From Phlebotomus papatasi (taxonomy: Eukaryota > Arthropoda > Insecta > Diptera > Psychodidae), in contig NC_077224.1 of NCBI RefSeq assembly GCF_024763615.1, positions 16,275,078 through 16,339,077 on the forward strand: a DNA stretch of 64,000 bases, written 5' to 3'. A program made the translations under genes and the position numbers. Below the pieces are notes generated by a model. The model did no database searches, was not told where the DNA came from, and worked only from the letters and a program-made list of their open reading frames with translations. Positions within the stretch are counted from its first letter, which is position 1; the number at the start of each line of letters is the position of its first letter. This document shows positions 19,866-29,256 of this stretch, piece by piece.

Positions 19866-20213
19866 CATAACCTTAACTATTATTAATCGTATCGAGATAT
19901 TGTATTACAAGGTAATCATTTTTACAGTGTCAATTCTCGTATTGGAAGAATCTGTCAAGTTCGTTGTAGACTGCCCAGGAGCGCCTTCCCGTTATGTGGA
20001 TGCTTCTTTCATGCTCCCGAAGTTGTTATGCGAAGGCGGTGCATTATATTACGTTATTGTTACATGTGGAAATGCTCTAAATCAAACATCCATGTCTTTT
20101 GCACCGGGCGGCACTCGAACTCACAACTGTGAGAGTCGAGTCAGAGATCTCATCCGCCCAAGAGGCAACGATCTTACCTATTGTGCCACTGAGATCCCCA
20201 TAACCTTAACTAT
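19866..20213 (-). mobile_element. SINE family A, complete copy with 15-bp target duplication
   Basis: The same 15 bases (CATAACCTTAACTAT) flank the insertion at 19866-19880 and 20199-20213. Read on the minus strand it begins GGGGATCTCAGTGGCACAAT, with a tRNA-like A box (TGGCACAATAGG) and a B box (GAGTTCGAGTGCC). A body follows, then a short AT repeat tail (ATTAATAATA). This is the organisation expected of a tRNA-derived SINE mobilised by a LINE. It encodes no protein. Confidence 0.88.
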
Positions 20214-20477
20214 ATATTTTTTTCCTTTTAAAGTTGTACGGCCCCAGCCATGCAAGCCACAAGGCCAAACCTTAACTATAACTGAAATATTACAAAAATA
20301 CGAATGGTTTTACCAAAACCATTAGAGACATCTCTTGCTTAACTATCAAAGAAGCACGTTATGAGAATTATATTTCAAACTAACCTCAAATATAAAACCG
20401 GTTTGAAACGATTTATCATACCACCAACACCTTTTATTCTTGCTACAAGGCTTGATAAGTTTTCAAATTCTGTTCAG

Positions 20478-20827
20478 TAGGGGAAAGTATTCTCCTTTCG
20501 AATGTTCATGCCTTCGAATAATGTGAATTTTCTTTTAGTTTTCCTAAGAGATTACACATTTCTATCATTCACTGGACGAATTCGAGACTATTACAGCAGC
20601 TGAAAAATCTGCAGCTGCCTAGTCCCGAACCCTCGACCTCACAGTCACAGAGCCACTGCTCTATCCACTGATCCACTGAGGCCCTACACATTTCTATCAA
20701 ATATTAATTGGATTATCATCAATTGTTGATAATTCCGTGAAAATAATGTGTAAATCTCTTAAGAAAAGTGGAAGAATTTCACATTATTCGAAGGCATGAA
20801 CGTTCGAAGGGAGAGTACTTTCCCCTA
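20478..20827. mobile_element. MITE family T, copy interrupted by a SINE
   Basis: The ends GGGGAAAGTATTCTCC and GGGAGAGTACTTTCCCC lie between TA dinucleotides. The arms match 16382-16600 closely (CATGCCTTCGAATAATGTG). The centre is split by a 118-bp SINE at 20567-20684, which explains its extra length. Confidence 0.85.
20553..20698 (-). mobile_element. Short tRNA-derived SINE family B with 14-bp target duplication
   Basis: TACACATTTCTATC occurs at 20553-20566 and 20685-20698. The 118-bp insert between, read on the minus strand, starts GGGCCTCAGTGGATCAGTGG. It has an A box (TGGATCAGTGGATAGAGC) and a B box region (GAGGGTTCGGGACT), then a short body. It is not a functional tRNA, because the acceptor stem does not close. 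Confidence 0.85.
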
Positions 20828-20992
20828 CTAAATAAATTTTGATGCTCTTTAGAAATTTTAAAATATTACTCAATGTAACAGGTCTATAATACAATAACAG
20901 TCCCAATAATTCTCAATTCATTCACAAATTTATCCCAAAAATTGTAAACTCTGTCAAATGTTTACATTGTATGATTTTACAGCCAACCTATT

Positions 20993-20998
20993 TATAAA
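20993..20998 (+). promoter_or_regulatory. TATA box upstream of SDR 5
   Basis: TTTATAAAAT places a TATA box about 140 bases upstream of the SDR 5 ATG. The matching initiator is not obvious (possible start around 21025-21043). Confidence 0.45.
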
Positions 20999-21132
20999 AT
21001 GATTCTAAAATTGTTGAGTAGTTTTCCGAATGGCTTTTAGTCACTCGCAGTTCATCTCAAAGAGTACTCGTAAATTTTTTGTGCATCTTGGAGGAATTCT
21101 CAAGAAAGATTTGAAGAAAAATTGTGTAGAAA

Positions 21133-21897
21133 ATGGATCGTTGGGTGAATAAAGTGGCTGTTGTTACTGGAGCTAGTTCAGGAATTGGTGCAGCAATTGT
21201 CAAAGATTTGGCCATATCGGGAATGATTGTCATTGGATTGGCCAGGAGAGTTGAAAGAGTTGAAGCGATGAAAAATGATTTGCCTGAAAATGTGAGGAAA
21301 AATCTTCATGCCGTCAAATGTGACGTGATGAATGAAGATGAAATTGTAAAGACCTTTGCATTGATTGAGGAAAAATTCGGTGGAGTTGATGTTTTGGTGA
21401 ATAATGCTGGAATTCTTGATTCTTCAATTCGTTTGATTGACGAAGATAACTCCTCAACTATTCGTAATACAGTAAATACGAATATTCTGGGCGTGGTATT
21501 TTGCACCAGGGAAGCTTTCAAATCCATGAAGAAACGTTCCCTTGCTGGTCATATTGTTCATATCAATAGCGTTGCTGGACACTTTATCCCACAAATGCTC
21601 AGTGAATTTCCCGATTATCACTTTAACGTCTACTGTGCAACGAAATATGCTGTAACTGCACTCACAGAAGGCCATCGTCAGGAGTTTGTGCAGGAAAAGC
21701 TAAATATTAAAGTTACCAGCATCAGTCCAGCTGTTGTTCAGACAGACATTGTACCTTCGTACAGTGCGGAAAATCTCAAAGATTTCCCTCATCTAAAGGC
21801 TGAGGACATTTCTGCAGCGGTCCTCTACACCCTGGGAACTCCTCCTCATGTCAATGTCCAGGAGATCACTATCAAACCAGTTGGATCATTTATTTAA
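21133..21897 (+). CDS. Short-chain dehydrogenase/reductase, DHRS11/farnesol dehydrogenase-like (SDR 5)
   Basis: A 254-residue single-exon SDR, last of the array. TGASSGIG is at 12-19, GLARR at 35-39, NNAG at 90-93, Ser146 in INS, and Tyr167/Lys171 in YCATK. SPG is replaced by SPA. Its 5' coding bases differ from SDR 1 at a few silent sites, so it shares less of the near-identical 5' block. The likely poly(A) signal AATAAA (21981-21986) lies on top of the stop codon of the next gene on the opposite strand, so the two mRNAs overlap tail to tail. Confidence 0.93.
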   Translation: MDRWVNKVAVVTGASSGIGAAIVKDLAISGMIVIGLARRVERVEAMKNDLPENVRKNLHAVKCDVMNEDEIVKTFALIEEKFGGVDVLVNNAGILDSSIRLIDEDNSSTIRNTVNTNILGVVFCTREAFKSMKKRSLAGHIVHINSVAGHFIPQMLSEFPDYHFNVYCATKYAVTALTEGHRQEFVQEKLNIKVTSISPAVVQTDIVPSYSAENLKDFPHLKAEDISAAVLYTLGTPPHVNVQEITIKPVGSFI

Positions 21898-21910
21898 ATT
21901 TTTGTTGTGT

Positions 21911-21986
21911 TTTATTTCATTCAAGCAAAATACAAACTTATGAAAAACGTACAAAATATATTTAAACTATTTGGTATTTTAATAAA
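21911..21986. terminator. Overlapping opposite-strand poly(A) signals
   Basis: AATAAA on the plus strand at 21981-21986 serves SDR 5. TTTATT at 21911-21916 is an AATAAA on the minus strand, 63 bases past the stop (21979) of the secreted repeat protein. Each 3' end therefore extends into the other gene's transcribed region. Confidence 0.6.
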
Positions 21987-24352
21987 TATCCCAATCGGCA
22001 TCTGTAAGTGGTAAGTCTGGTAGTTCAAAGTAGTCATCTATGTTGAACTCCATCTGTTTCAGTTGATCATTTATGAGACTCCTGAAAGTTTCTTCAGGGA
22101 GATCGTACTTCATGTCCTTCCCGGTTCTTTTAGACCCTTGTTGCTTCTTGTAGTCAAGGTTTGGTATAGGTAGTCTGGCTACAAGAACTAAAAAAAAACA
22201 TTTTTACAATCAAGAAGGTATTTTGAAAATCTTTAAGGTTCTTATATGTTATCCCTAAAGTCCGTACCTCTCTGTGATTCCTCTTCGCGGGGTATTAGTG
22301 GAAAGGGTAACTGTCGTATTGATCTAGCTGACTTACTAGTATTAGAAAGAACGCACGTTGCGAAGTCTATAACAGTTTCTTTGACGTCGCCTACAGTCTT
22401 CCGTATACAATCTGTTATATTTCCAGTCCCTATTATGCTTTCTAGAAGTTTTGATGCAGTATCAGCTAAATGAGTACTTATCATGGCTGTTTTGTTGGTT
22501 GTTGTTCCTATAAAGGCCGTAAGGCAGGCCGCTTGAGGGAAGGATTTCTTTGAGTTGTTCTTAACGCAAGCTTCAAAGTGATCCGTAACTCCTGTAAAGA
22601 CTTTGCCAGTTATACCAGCCAGCTCCGTTGTATTTTTCACAACATTCCCTATCACGTTGCTTAACTTAGATACCGCACAGCCGACGGTGTGATTGCTTAA
22701 ACCCTGAACACTCTTCACCATCATGGGCAGAACATCTGCAGCACAATCCAGTTTTCCTGCTACAAATTCTCCAAACTTTCCTGTTATGTTGTTAGCTAGT
22801 TGCACAACGCCCTTAGCTACTGTTGATATGGTCCCTCCTAAAGTTGAAACTACGCTCATTAGAGCATTCTTCGTAGTAAATATTATGTTGTCGAAGCCAT
22901 GTGTTATGTTTCCCAACATCTTTCCTATTGAAGCTAGGGATTTGTCCATCAAACGCGTCCCATTGGTTCCTACCTTGTTGACCAAGGCCAGGAACGTAGT
23001 ACCATGCTTCTTTATCCTTTCATTCAGTATTTCGCTTAATTTTGTTGTAGTATTCGTAACAAGTTTCTGCAACTTTGGTATTTTTGACAACAATGTAACT
23101 GCCGTTCCGTTAACGGTTTTGTGAACACCATCAACTATTGTCTCTACAGCGTCCGTTGATATGTTAAATATCGCTCCAATGACATCATGTATCTTATCCA
23201 CGAGTATTGTTGATGTTATATTGAGCTTATCAACTAGAGATTCAGTGAAGGATATTGCAGGATCTGTTATCAAGTCTGCTAAGTTTCCAACAACCGCAAC
23301 AAGGGCATCGGTTTTGTTGGCAAAGGAATCAACAAGGACACCCTTTGCCCCTTTCAGTACAACCTTTGTTATCTCTCCCAAGTTGTCCAGCAGACCAGAA
23401 ATACTGTGGAATAGGGCTGTCGAACTGTGTCCAAAATTGTGCTTTGTTGCATTCGATGTCTTGTTAGTTACTAACAACAACACGTCAATTAGGGAATCTA
23501 CAACATTTCCCGAAGTCTTCACGAAAGCTGATACTAGAGTTTGGGTAAAGTTAACTTTAGTTAGGGAAACTGTAGAGTTTACTAGATGTGTCAGGAGATC
23601 TGTAACTCCAGTTAAGAGAAGATTTGGCAGTTGATGTAAATGGTTGATTTTTGTTGTGTTTAATGATGAAACCAACGCCTTTACAACATCTCCTACAGCC
23701 TCAACAAGTGTTGCTGTATTATTAGTAGCACCTTTTACAAGGAGATCCACGTGCTTATGAGCTGAATCTATCACAGTTTCAACGAGATTGACCACAGTGT
23801 TTAACGTGTAGTTTGTTGTAGCTATGTTCTTGTTGATGTGGCTAGCAACAGCATTGGCTATAGCACTTGTTAAGTTTTTTGTTATAGTCACATGAGTGGA
23901 TATTCCTTCAAGAACATTTGTTGCTACACCCTGGATAGCTGCAAAAATAAAATTAGATAAAATTCGTAGCTTTATAGTTTATACTTATACCAAACTACAA
24001 CACAATCAACATGTTGATATTGATCCTTGGGATTGATGAGAATTCACTTACCAGCTGTTGTATTCTTATGCAAATTATCCTGGACTTTTATTATTTCTTT
24101 TATTGTTGTAGTCGTAGCTCCCACAGCCTGGTTTATTTTATTTGATATCACATTTCCAACTTTATTCACGGTCTGAGCAATTCCCGTTGCTATCCCTGTC
24201 CCTATGTTTGATATTAGATTTATCGTACTCCCTATTGCACTCAAGAACCCTCGACCTTCCTCAACATTTTTCTTATCAGCTACTTTAACTTTTCCAGCAG
24301 TTATTGTATCAGTGACTATCCCAAAGAAAAGCAATATCACTATTATTTTCAT
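21979..24352 (-). CDS. Secreted, heavily sequon-bearing amphipathic repeat protein, 726 aa, unrecognised
   Basis: Three exons on the minus strand: 24352-24052, 23938-22268 and 22187-21979 (introns of 113 and 80 nt, GT-AG). The join keeps one frame of 727 codons. Residues 1-19 form a signal peptide (MKIIVILLFFGIVTDTITA). The long middle is a run of degenerate amphipathic helices rich in Val, Leu, Thr, Asn and Lys, with more than 20 N-x-S/T sequons and almost no aromatic residues. Six cysteines cluster in roughly residues 500-640. An RSIRQ dibasic-like site precedes a different tail: proline-containing, then basic, ending in a strongly acidic stretch (DYFELPDLPLTDADWDIY). I do not recognise the family. 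The pattern recalls exchangeable apolipoprotein or mucin-like secreted insect proteins, as a structural comparison only. The last exon overlaps the SDR 5 poly(A) signal. Confidence 0.82.
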
Positions 24353-24424
24353 TTCTGGGGAAAAAGAAAAATCTTTCTGGGAAATTCAACTTGATACTGG
24401 AATATTCAGCATCATGAGTACTTT

Positions 24425-24432
24425 CTTATATA
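24425..24432 (-). promoter_or_regulatory. TATA box of the 726-aa secreted protein gene
   Basis: TATATAAG on the minus strand lies 73 bases upstream of the ATG. This predicts transcription from about 24400 and a leader of roughly 50 bases. A clear TATA box fits a strongly, tissue-specifically expressed secretory gene. Confidence 0.55.
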
Positions 24433-24722
24433 CGACAGATCTTGAATTTTCTGAATTACAAAATGCATCTGTACAAATAGAGTATTTCATTATTTTGGGA
24501 ATTATAGGTCAGTATATCTGAGTTATATTTCTCAATTTATTTCATGTTGCACTTCAACCTAAATTTCAGTATTCTGGGCTACGGGAATAATTTAGGAATA
24601 TTGCATCGGATCGAATTGAATTTATTCGGTACTTGATTACATTCTGTTGTAGAAATATTACACAAAGTTTATTATATTGAAAATAATCTGCATTTACTAA
24701 CAAGTTGCCGGTAGGTTTAGAA

Positions 24723-24974
24723 CACTGAGAAAAAAAGAGGTTGCGATTAACTTTTTTTCGTCATAACTTTAACACTTTTTAGGCGTAAAAATATATCAAC
24801 ATTTTTTTATGTTAATTTTATACCTTTTAAGGGTAAAATCAACATGAAGGAAGGGTAACTTTAACCCATAATACACCTAAAAAGGGTAATATTTACACCG
24901 TTTTCGGATCAATACTGCAGGGTAAAATTAACATTTCCGGTAAGATATTTTAACTTTTCGGATTTCTCTCAGTG
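24723..24974 (+). mobile_element. MITE family A, copy 4
   Basis: CACTGAGAAAAAAAGAGG to TTTCTCTCAGTG, flanked by AA duplications (24721-24722 and 24975-24976). It lies about 290 bases upstream of the secreted protein's TATA box. Confidence 0.9.
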
Positions 24975-26185
24975 AACAAAACTCTTGCAGGAAAAAATCT
25001 TTCAATATAATTAAATTTGTTAATTTTTATATTTTGGTACACTTTGGGTGCCGATCAGTGCCATCATTGCAGCTGATTGCGCAATCAGTGCGATCTTGGA
25101 GACTGATCAAAGCAATTTGCCGATGTGCCACTCACGGTTCACTCGCTAACCCTTACTTATTCACCCCACATTAAGTTTGAAGCGTGTATACACGGAATCC
25201 CGGGATTATGAACATTTTTCGGACCGAAAAAAATCGGGAAATAAAATTTATCGAAATGATTACGATTTTAAAGTGTTAGTACCTCTATTATGCCAAGAGG
25301 TTTCATCTTTCATCCTCTTGACCAAGTGACAAAGCAAGAAACTCTAGATATGCACACTGAGGAGTGTTTGGAGTGCATGCTAAAAGCTGTTACGAATCTT
25401 TGTTTATTTTCTATTGCTCTAACTCTACTGAGAGAGCAATATATTTAATCACTTTATTTTCTCACTCACTAAAATTTCCACCTTCTACACCCCACGGAGA
25501 TCACTTTTTTCGACAAATCTTCGCGTGTCAGACGATTTCTGAGAAGTGAAGTCACGCTGTTTGTCCGTCTGTCGCCAGCTCTAGAGGACAAACGGTAAGA
25601 GATAGCAACTTGGGACCTTAGAGGGACCCCGCATAAGTCGACCCGGATCATTAACATGCTCTTCATTTTCACCCCATCCTTCTCCTTCCCTTCCAAAACC
25701 ACGCTTTTTGGAATTTCTCGAACATGCGTCGTGTGATTTCATACAAAAATACCGTTGAATCATTCCTAATAATGGTTTTTTCTCAAAGCTCAAAGCTTAA
25801 CTCTCTAAGGACGATTGGAATACCGGTGTCCCATAAAGAAAATAATTTTTCCTAACTACCTAAAGTTATTTTTTTCTAATATTTGTACATAATGGCAAAA
25901 TAGAAGGCTGAAAGAATTTAGAATATTTTTTGCAAGTCTACGTGACGATTTTTTTAAATTCTCATACTCATAATTGATTTTATTTAATTTTTATACCTCC
26001 AATTTTTTTTAAACAAAACCCTTTTGAGAATAAAAACTACAATAATCATACGTAATATTTTTCACTAGAGCGATAATTATCATCCGCTGTATTGTCAGAA
26101 AAATGACTTAAATTTTTGGGCTATTTTTGTCCCTATCGTTCAGCAAATATAGACAGCAAATTAGACTTTGTTGGATTTTCCAAGA
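24975..26185. other. Intergenic, mostly repeat-derived
   Basis: No gene. Near 25187, TACACGGAATCCCGGGATTA and GGACCGAAAAAAATCG resemble the left end of the element at 31031-31963. The stretch 25540-25700 (CTGTTTGTCCGTCTGTCGCC, CATGCTCTTCATTTTCACCC) is GC-richer and looks like an unclassified interspersed repeat. Confidence 0.5.
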
Positions 26186-28196
26186 TCAGAGGGGCAATTC
26201 ACGAAATTGACCAGTCAAAATTTTGACTGGTTATTGCATGTTTTCTGTGAGGCGAATTTCGCCATTCTGTGTTTTTTTACAAAAATCTTATGAAAAAGTT
26301 ATTTATTTGTATTATTTTATTAAGTAAAAATACCTAGACAAAACAATAATAAGAAAATCTTGGATTTTAAAATTTTATAAACGTTCAAATACTTCATGCG
26401 TTCTGAAAAATAGGTTTTGGGAAAGTTCAGGGATTAAAGGAATTACTATTTAGGGATTTTCTAGGTCTCAGATTGTTTATTGTTAAATTTTACATACAAT
26501 ATTTCACCAAGCTAAGACTTCTACAATGATATTAAAAAAAATTGTGATATCAAAATAACCTTCTCAAGACCATCACGTGTCAATAAATACACGCATCAAA
26601 TATATTATATTTGCAACGTTTGAAGTACCATTTACCACGTTTAAGTACAAAATGAATAAATTTTTTATTATCAGAATAAATACAAATTTTCCGATACTAC
26701 TCCTGACTCTCGAGAGGTAGGGGAAAGTCGTCTGCCTTTAAATGCAGCAGCCTTCAAATGTTGCGATTTTTTCGTTGTTCTCAAAAGCATAAATTATATT
26801 CTATAAATTATTAGGTAGATATCGATCATCCTCACAAATCATCAAAAAATGGAGAGCCTAGCTCCTATTTCCTAGATGCTAGATCAAAAAAAATGAAAAT
26901 GAGCTCTAAACTGTAATTTTGATGTTCCACAAATCATGTGATTTTTCATAGTAAAAATCATTTTACAAATAAATCTTCCATTGTGACACATAGAAGGTTA
27001 ATCATGCTTAATATTTCTGTTAATACATTTTGGTTCAGATGACACAATTTTTGTGGGTGGCAAAAATTTGCAAATATCACCCTGCAGCAGCCTTTAAATG
27101 CTAATGTCGTGTGCCTTTAAATCCTATCTTTCCATACATCAAAACATGTGAAATCGAACTCCTACTTTTCTTTGACGAACGTCATACAAATACTTATAAC
27201 CTGCTATCTTGCTCCGGCCGGGATGTTTCAAGTTGACAATTTTCAACTTCAATGGCTTTTTCTTCCGAATTTTCAAGTGCAAAACAGTTCTTCAGAAAAA
27301 TGTGAAGAAAAGTTATTGTTTAATGTCTTTTGACTACAGTGATGATTTTAGTGAGTGCGTTAGGCTTCAACCTAATCATTTATAGCCCATTTAGTTTTAT
27401 TGATTTGATATTCTCAGTGAAAAAAAAACATTTAAAGGCAGCTTCCTCGCGTTTGAAGGCAGACTATGCCAGCTGCCTTCATACAAATCGACATCACTTT
27501 TTTAATTTCCTCAGAAGGAAAAACTGAGGACTTGCGAGTGCTAAATGAGGTAATCATATACGCCGAATGAACAAGAGAATTTTTTGGTGTAGTAGAAAAT
27601 AAAATCCATTTTGTGGATTCTTCAGAAAAAAATTTTAAATTTGGAACTCTATTTTTCGTTTGAAGGCAGACGACTTTCCCCTAATTGGTCTTTACAGACT
27701 TACAACATTTATCATAATTATTAGAAAATACATGTGACGACATCTTCAATACCCAAATCATTTTTTAACATTCTAATATTTAAAGTTTAAATTGTATTTA
27801 GAATTTAAAACGAACAACTTAAAGTTAGTTTGGAAAAATGGATTAAAAAATAAACATTTATATTTGCACTAAACCAATATTGCGATATTTATTTTATTTG
27901 ATATGAAGCAATATAAGTACACCATTCAATCTTCAACAAACTTCACCAAAATATAAATTAAATTGGTATTTGGATTAGATTTAGAATGCTTCTTCAAATA
28001 TTATAACGACTCCAAATTTTAAATACGCGCTATAAATTACCTGTCAATTGACGTGTTGCCTACTTTTCGGCGAGTAAAGACAGACTGAAAAATGCATTAA
28101 TTAGGGTTATTTCACTTTTCGTCACACCAAATATGTCTCCGCCATATTCGCCGCCCAGTCAATTTTGACTGGTTATTTCGTGAATTGCCCCTCAGA
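26186..28196. mobile_element. DNA transposon relic with 5-bp target duplication
   Basis: TCAGA flanks the insertion (26186-26190 and 28192-28196). The ends GGGGCAATTCACGAAAT and ATTTCGTGAATTGCCCC are exact inverses over 17 bases. The similarity continues through CAGTCAAAATTTTGACTGG. The ~2 kb interior has no long reading frame and contains another element (26718-27683). The superfamily is not assigned. Confidence 0.85.
26718..27683. mobile_element. Nested TIR element (GGGGAAAGTCGTCTGCC ends, TA target)
   Basis: GGGGAAAGTCGTCTGCCTTT and AAGGCAGACGACTTTCCCC are near-perfect inverses between TA dinucleotides. Internal copies of AGGCAGACTATGCC-like and CAGCAGCCTTTAAATGC motifs repeat the terminal theme. 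There is no transposase. Confidence 0.85.
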
Positions 28197-28308
28197 TATA
28201 AGACTTATGATTGATTATGTTTATCAGTTTCATGTTTAATGTTGATTTTCGATCAGAAAAAACGTCTCGTCCTTAAAGGGTTAAAAAGGCTCTAAAGAGC
28301 GTTAAAAA

Positions 28309-28520
28309 TGAACCGGTTCTAAGCGGTTGTGAACCGGTAATAACCTGGTTCATAACTGATAAGTAATTTTTATTTGAAATTCTATTTATATTACTCCTGA
28401 TGTGTATTTTGGACAATATTTTGAGTGATTTATAAATCAGTTCAAATCGGTTGCGTACCGGTAATGAATCGATTATGAATCGATTCTATTACCCTTAAAA
28501 CCGGTTGAAAACCAGTTAAC
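28309..28520. promoter_or_regulatory. Cluster of AACCGGTT-type palindromes
   Basis: Within about 210 bases there are GAACCGGTTC, GAACCGGTAA, AACCTGGTTC, AAATCGGTTG, TACCGGTAA, AAACCGGTTG and AACCAGTT. AACCGGTT is the consensus of Grainyhead/CP2 factors, which control epidermal genes. The alternative is a degenerate repeat: a similar run sits inside repeat R at about 32480. Confidence 0.3.
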
Positions 28521-29256
28521 AGTAAATGACGCGAAAGTACTTTTGAGGTATAGCATCTAAGTCACGAGTTCGAGCACTTCGCAAAGCTTGGAACGCTTCG
28601 CTACCCCTTTTGTGTGTGAAGTATTACAAATCATTGTTCACGACAAAGGAGTACAAGTCAAGAAATTGTTTTTTTTATATTTTCCAATGTCATCTATCTT
28701 CGGAATTTTTAAATCGGAAATATTGCACGGTGAATAAAAAAAAACAAACTTAGAAAATATTAAAATTGCGCGAGATGCCGCAGAATCGGACACATTATGC
28801 TGAATTGTCATTCGATGATGGCTGAGTATTGTGCACTTATTAAGCACATTATTTATGGAAATTTTCTTGGAAAATATTTATTGTGCTAACACTTAAATGT
28901 GGCTTAAGAGATTATAAATAAAATTTGCACACTTTTTCAAACATTCTGCTCCTTGCAATTACTTCATTTAATTTTGTTACGTAATTTGAATCCCATAATG
29001 ATGAACCATACGGTATTAAAAAATAACTGTTTTATTTGATGATAGTGAAAAAAATTGAGACACCATCTGTTTAAACATTAATTAAAATTATGATGTTTAT
29101 TCGTTTTTTTTTACAATCTCAGTTTCTGTGGTTTTTGAATTCATTTATTTTTATGCCTTTATACAGTGTTATTGTTGTCTTAAGAGCTATAGTGGATCAA
29201 GATGGTTTGAGTTCAGAGTTTTTATTTGTTGTAAGCATAAAAGGTGTGTGGGGTAT
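28521..29256. other. Intergenic, little recognised
   Basis: Near 28550-28610, ATCTAAGTCACGAGTTCGAG looks like a B-box remnant of a tRNA-like SINE. TTTATT at 29221-29226 (AATAAA on the minus strand) is the probable poly(A) signal of the downstream-listed secreted protein. No gene is seen. Confidence 0.5.

Noticed and set aside
20060..20200. Possible minus-strand tRNA gene
   Set aside because: A and B boxes are present, but the spacing and stems do not form a cloverleaf and 15-bp duplications show it is a SINE.
22723..23634. Plus-strand frames of 130-157 codons opposite the 726-aa secreted protein
   Set aside because: The minus-strand frame is longer, has a signal peptide and consistent splice sites; these are mirror frames of its repetitive Val/Thr/Asn codons.
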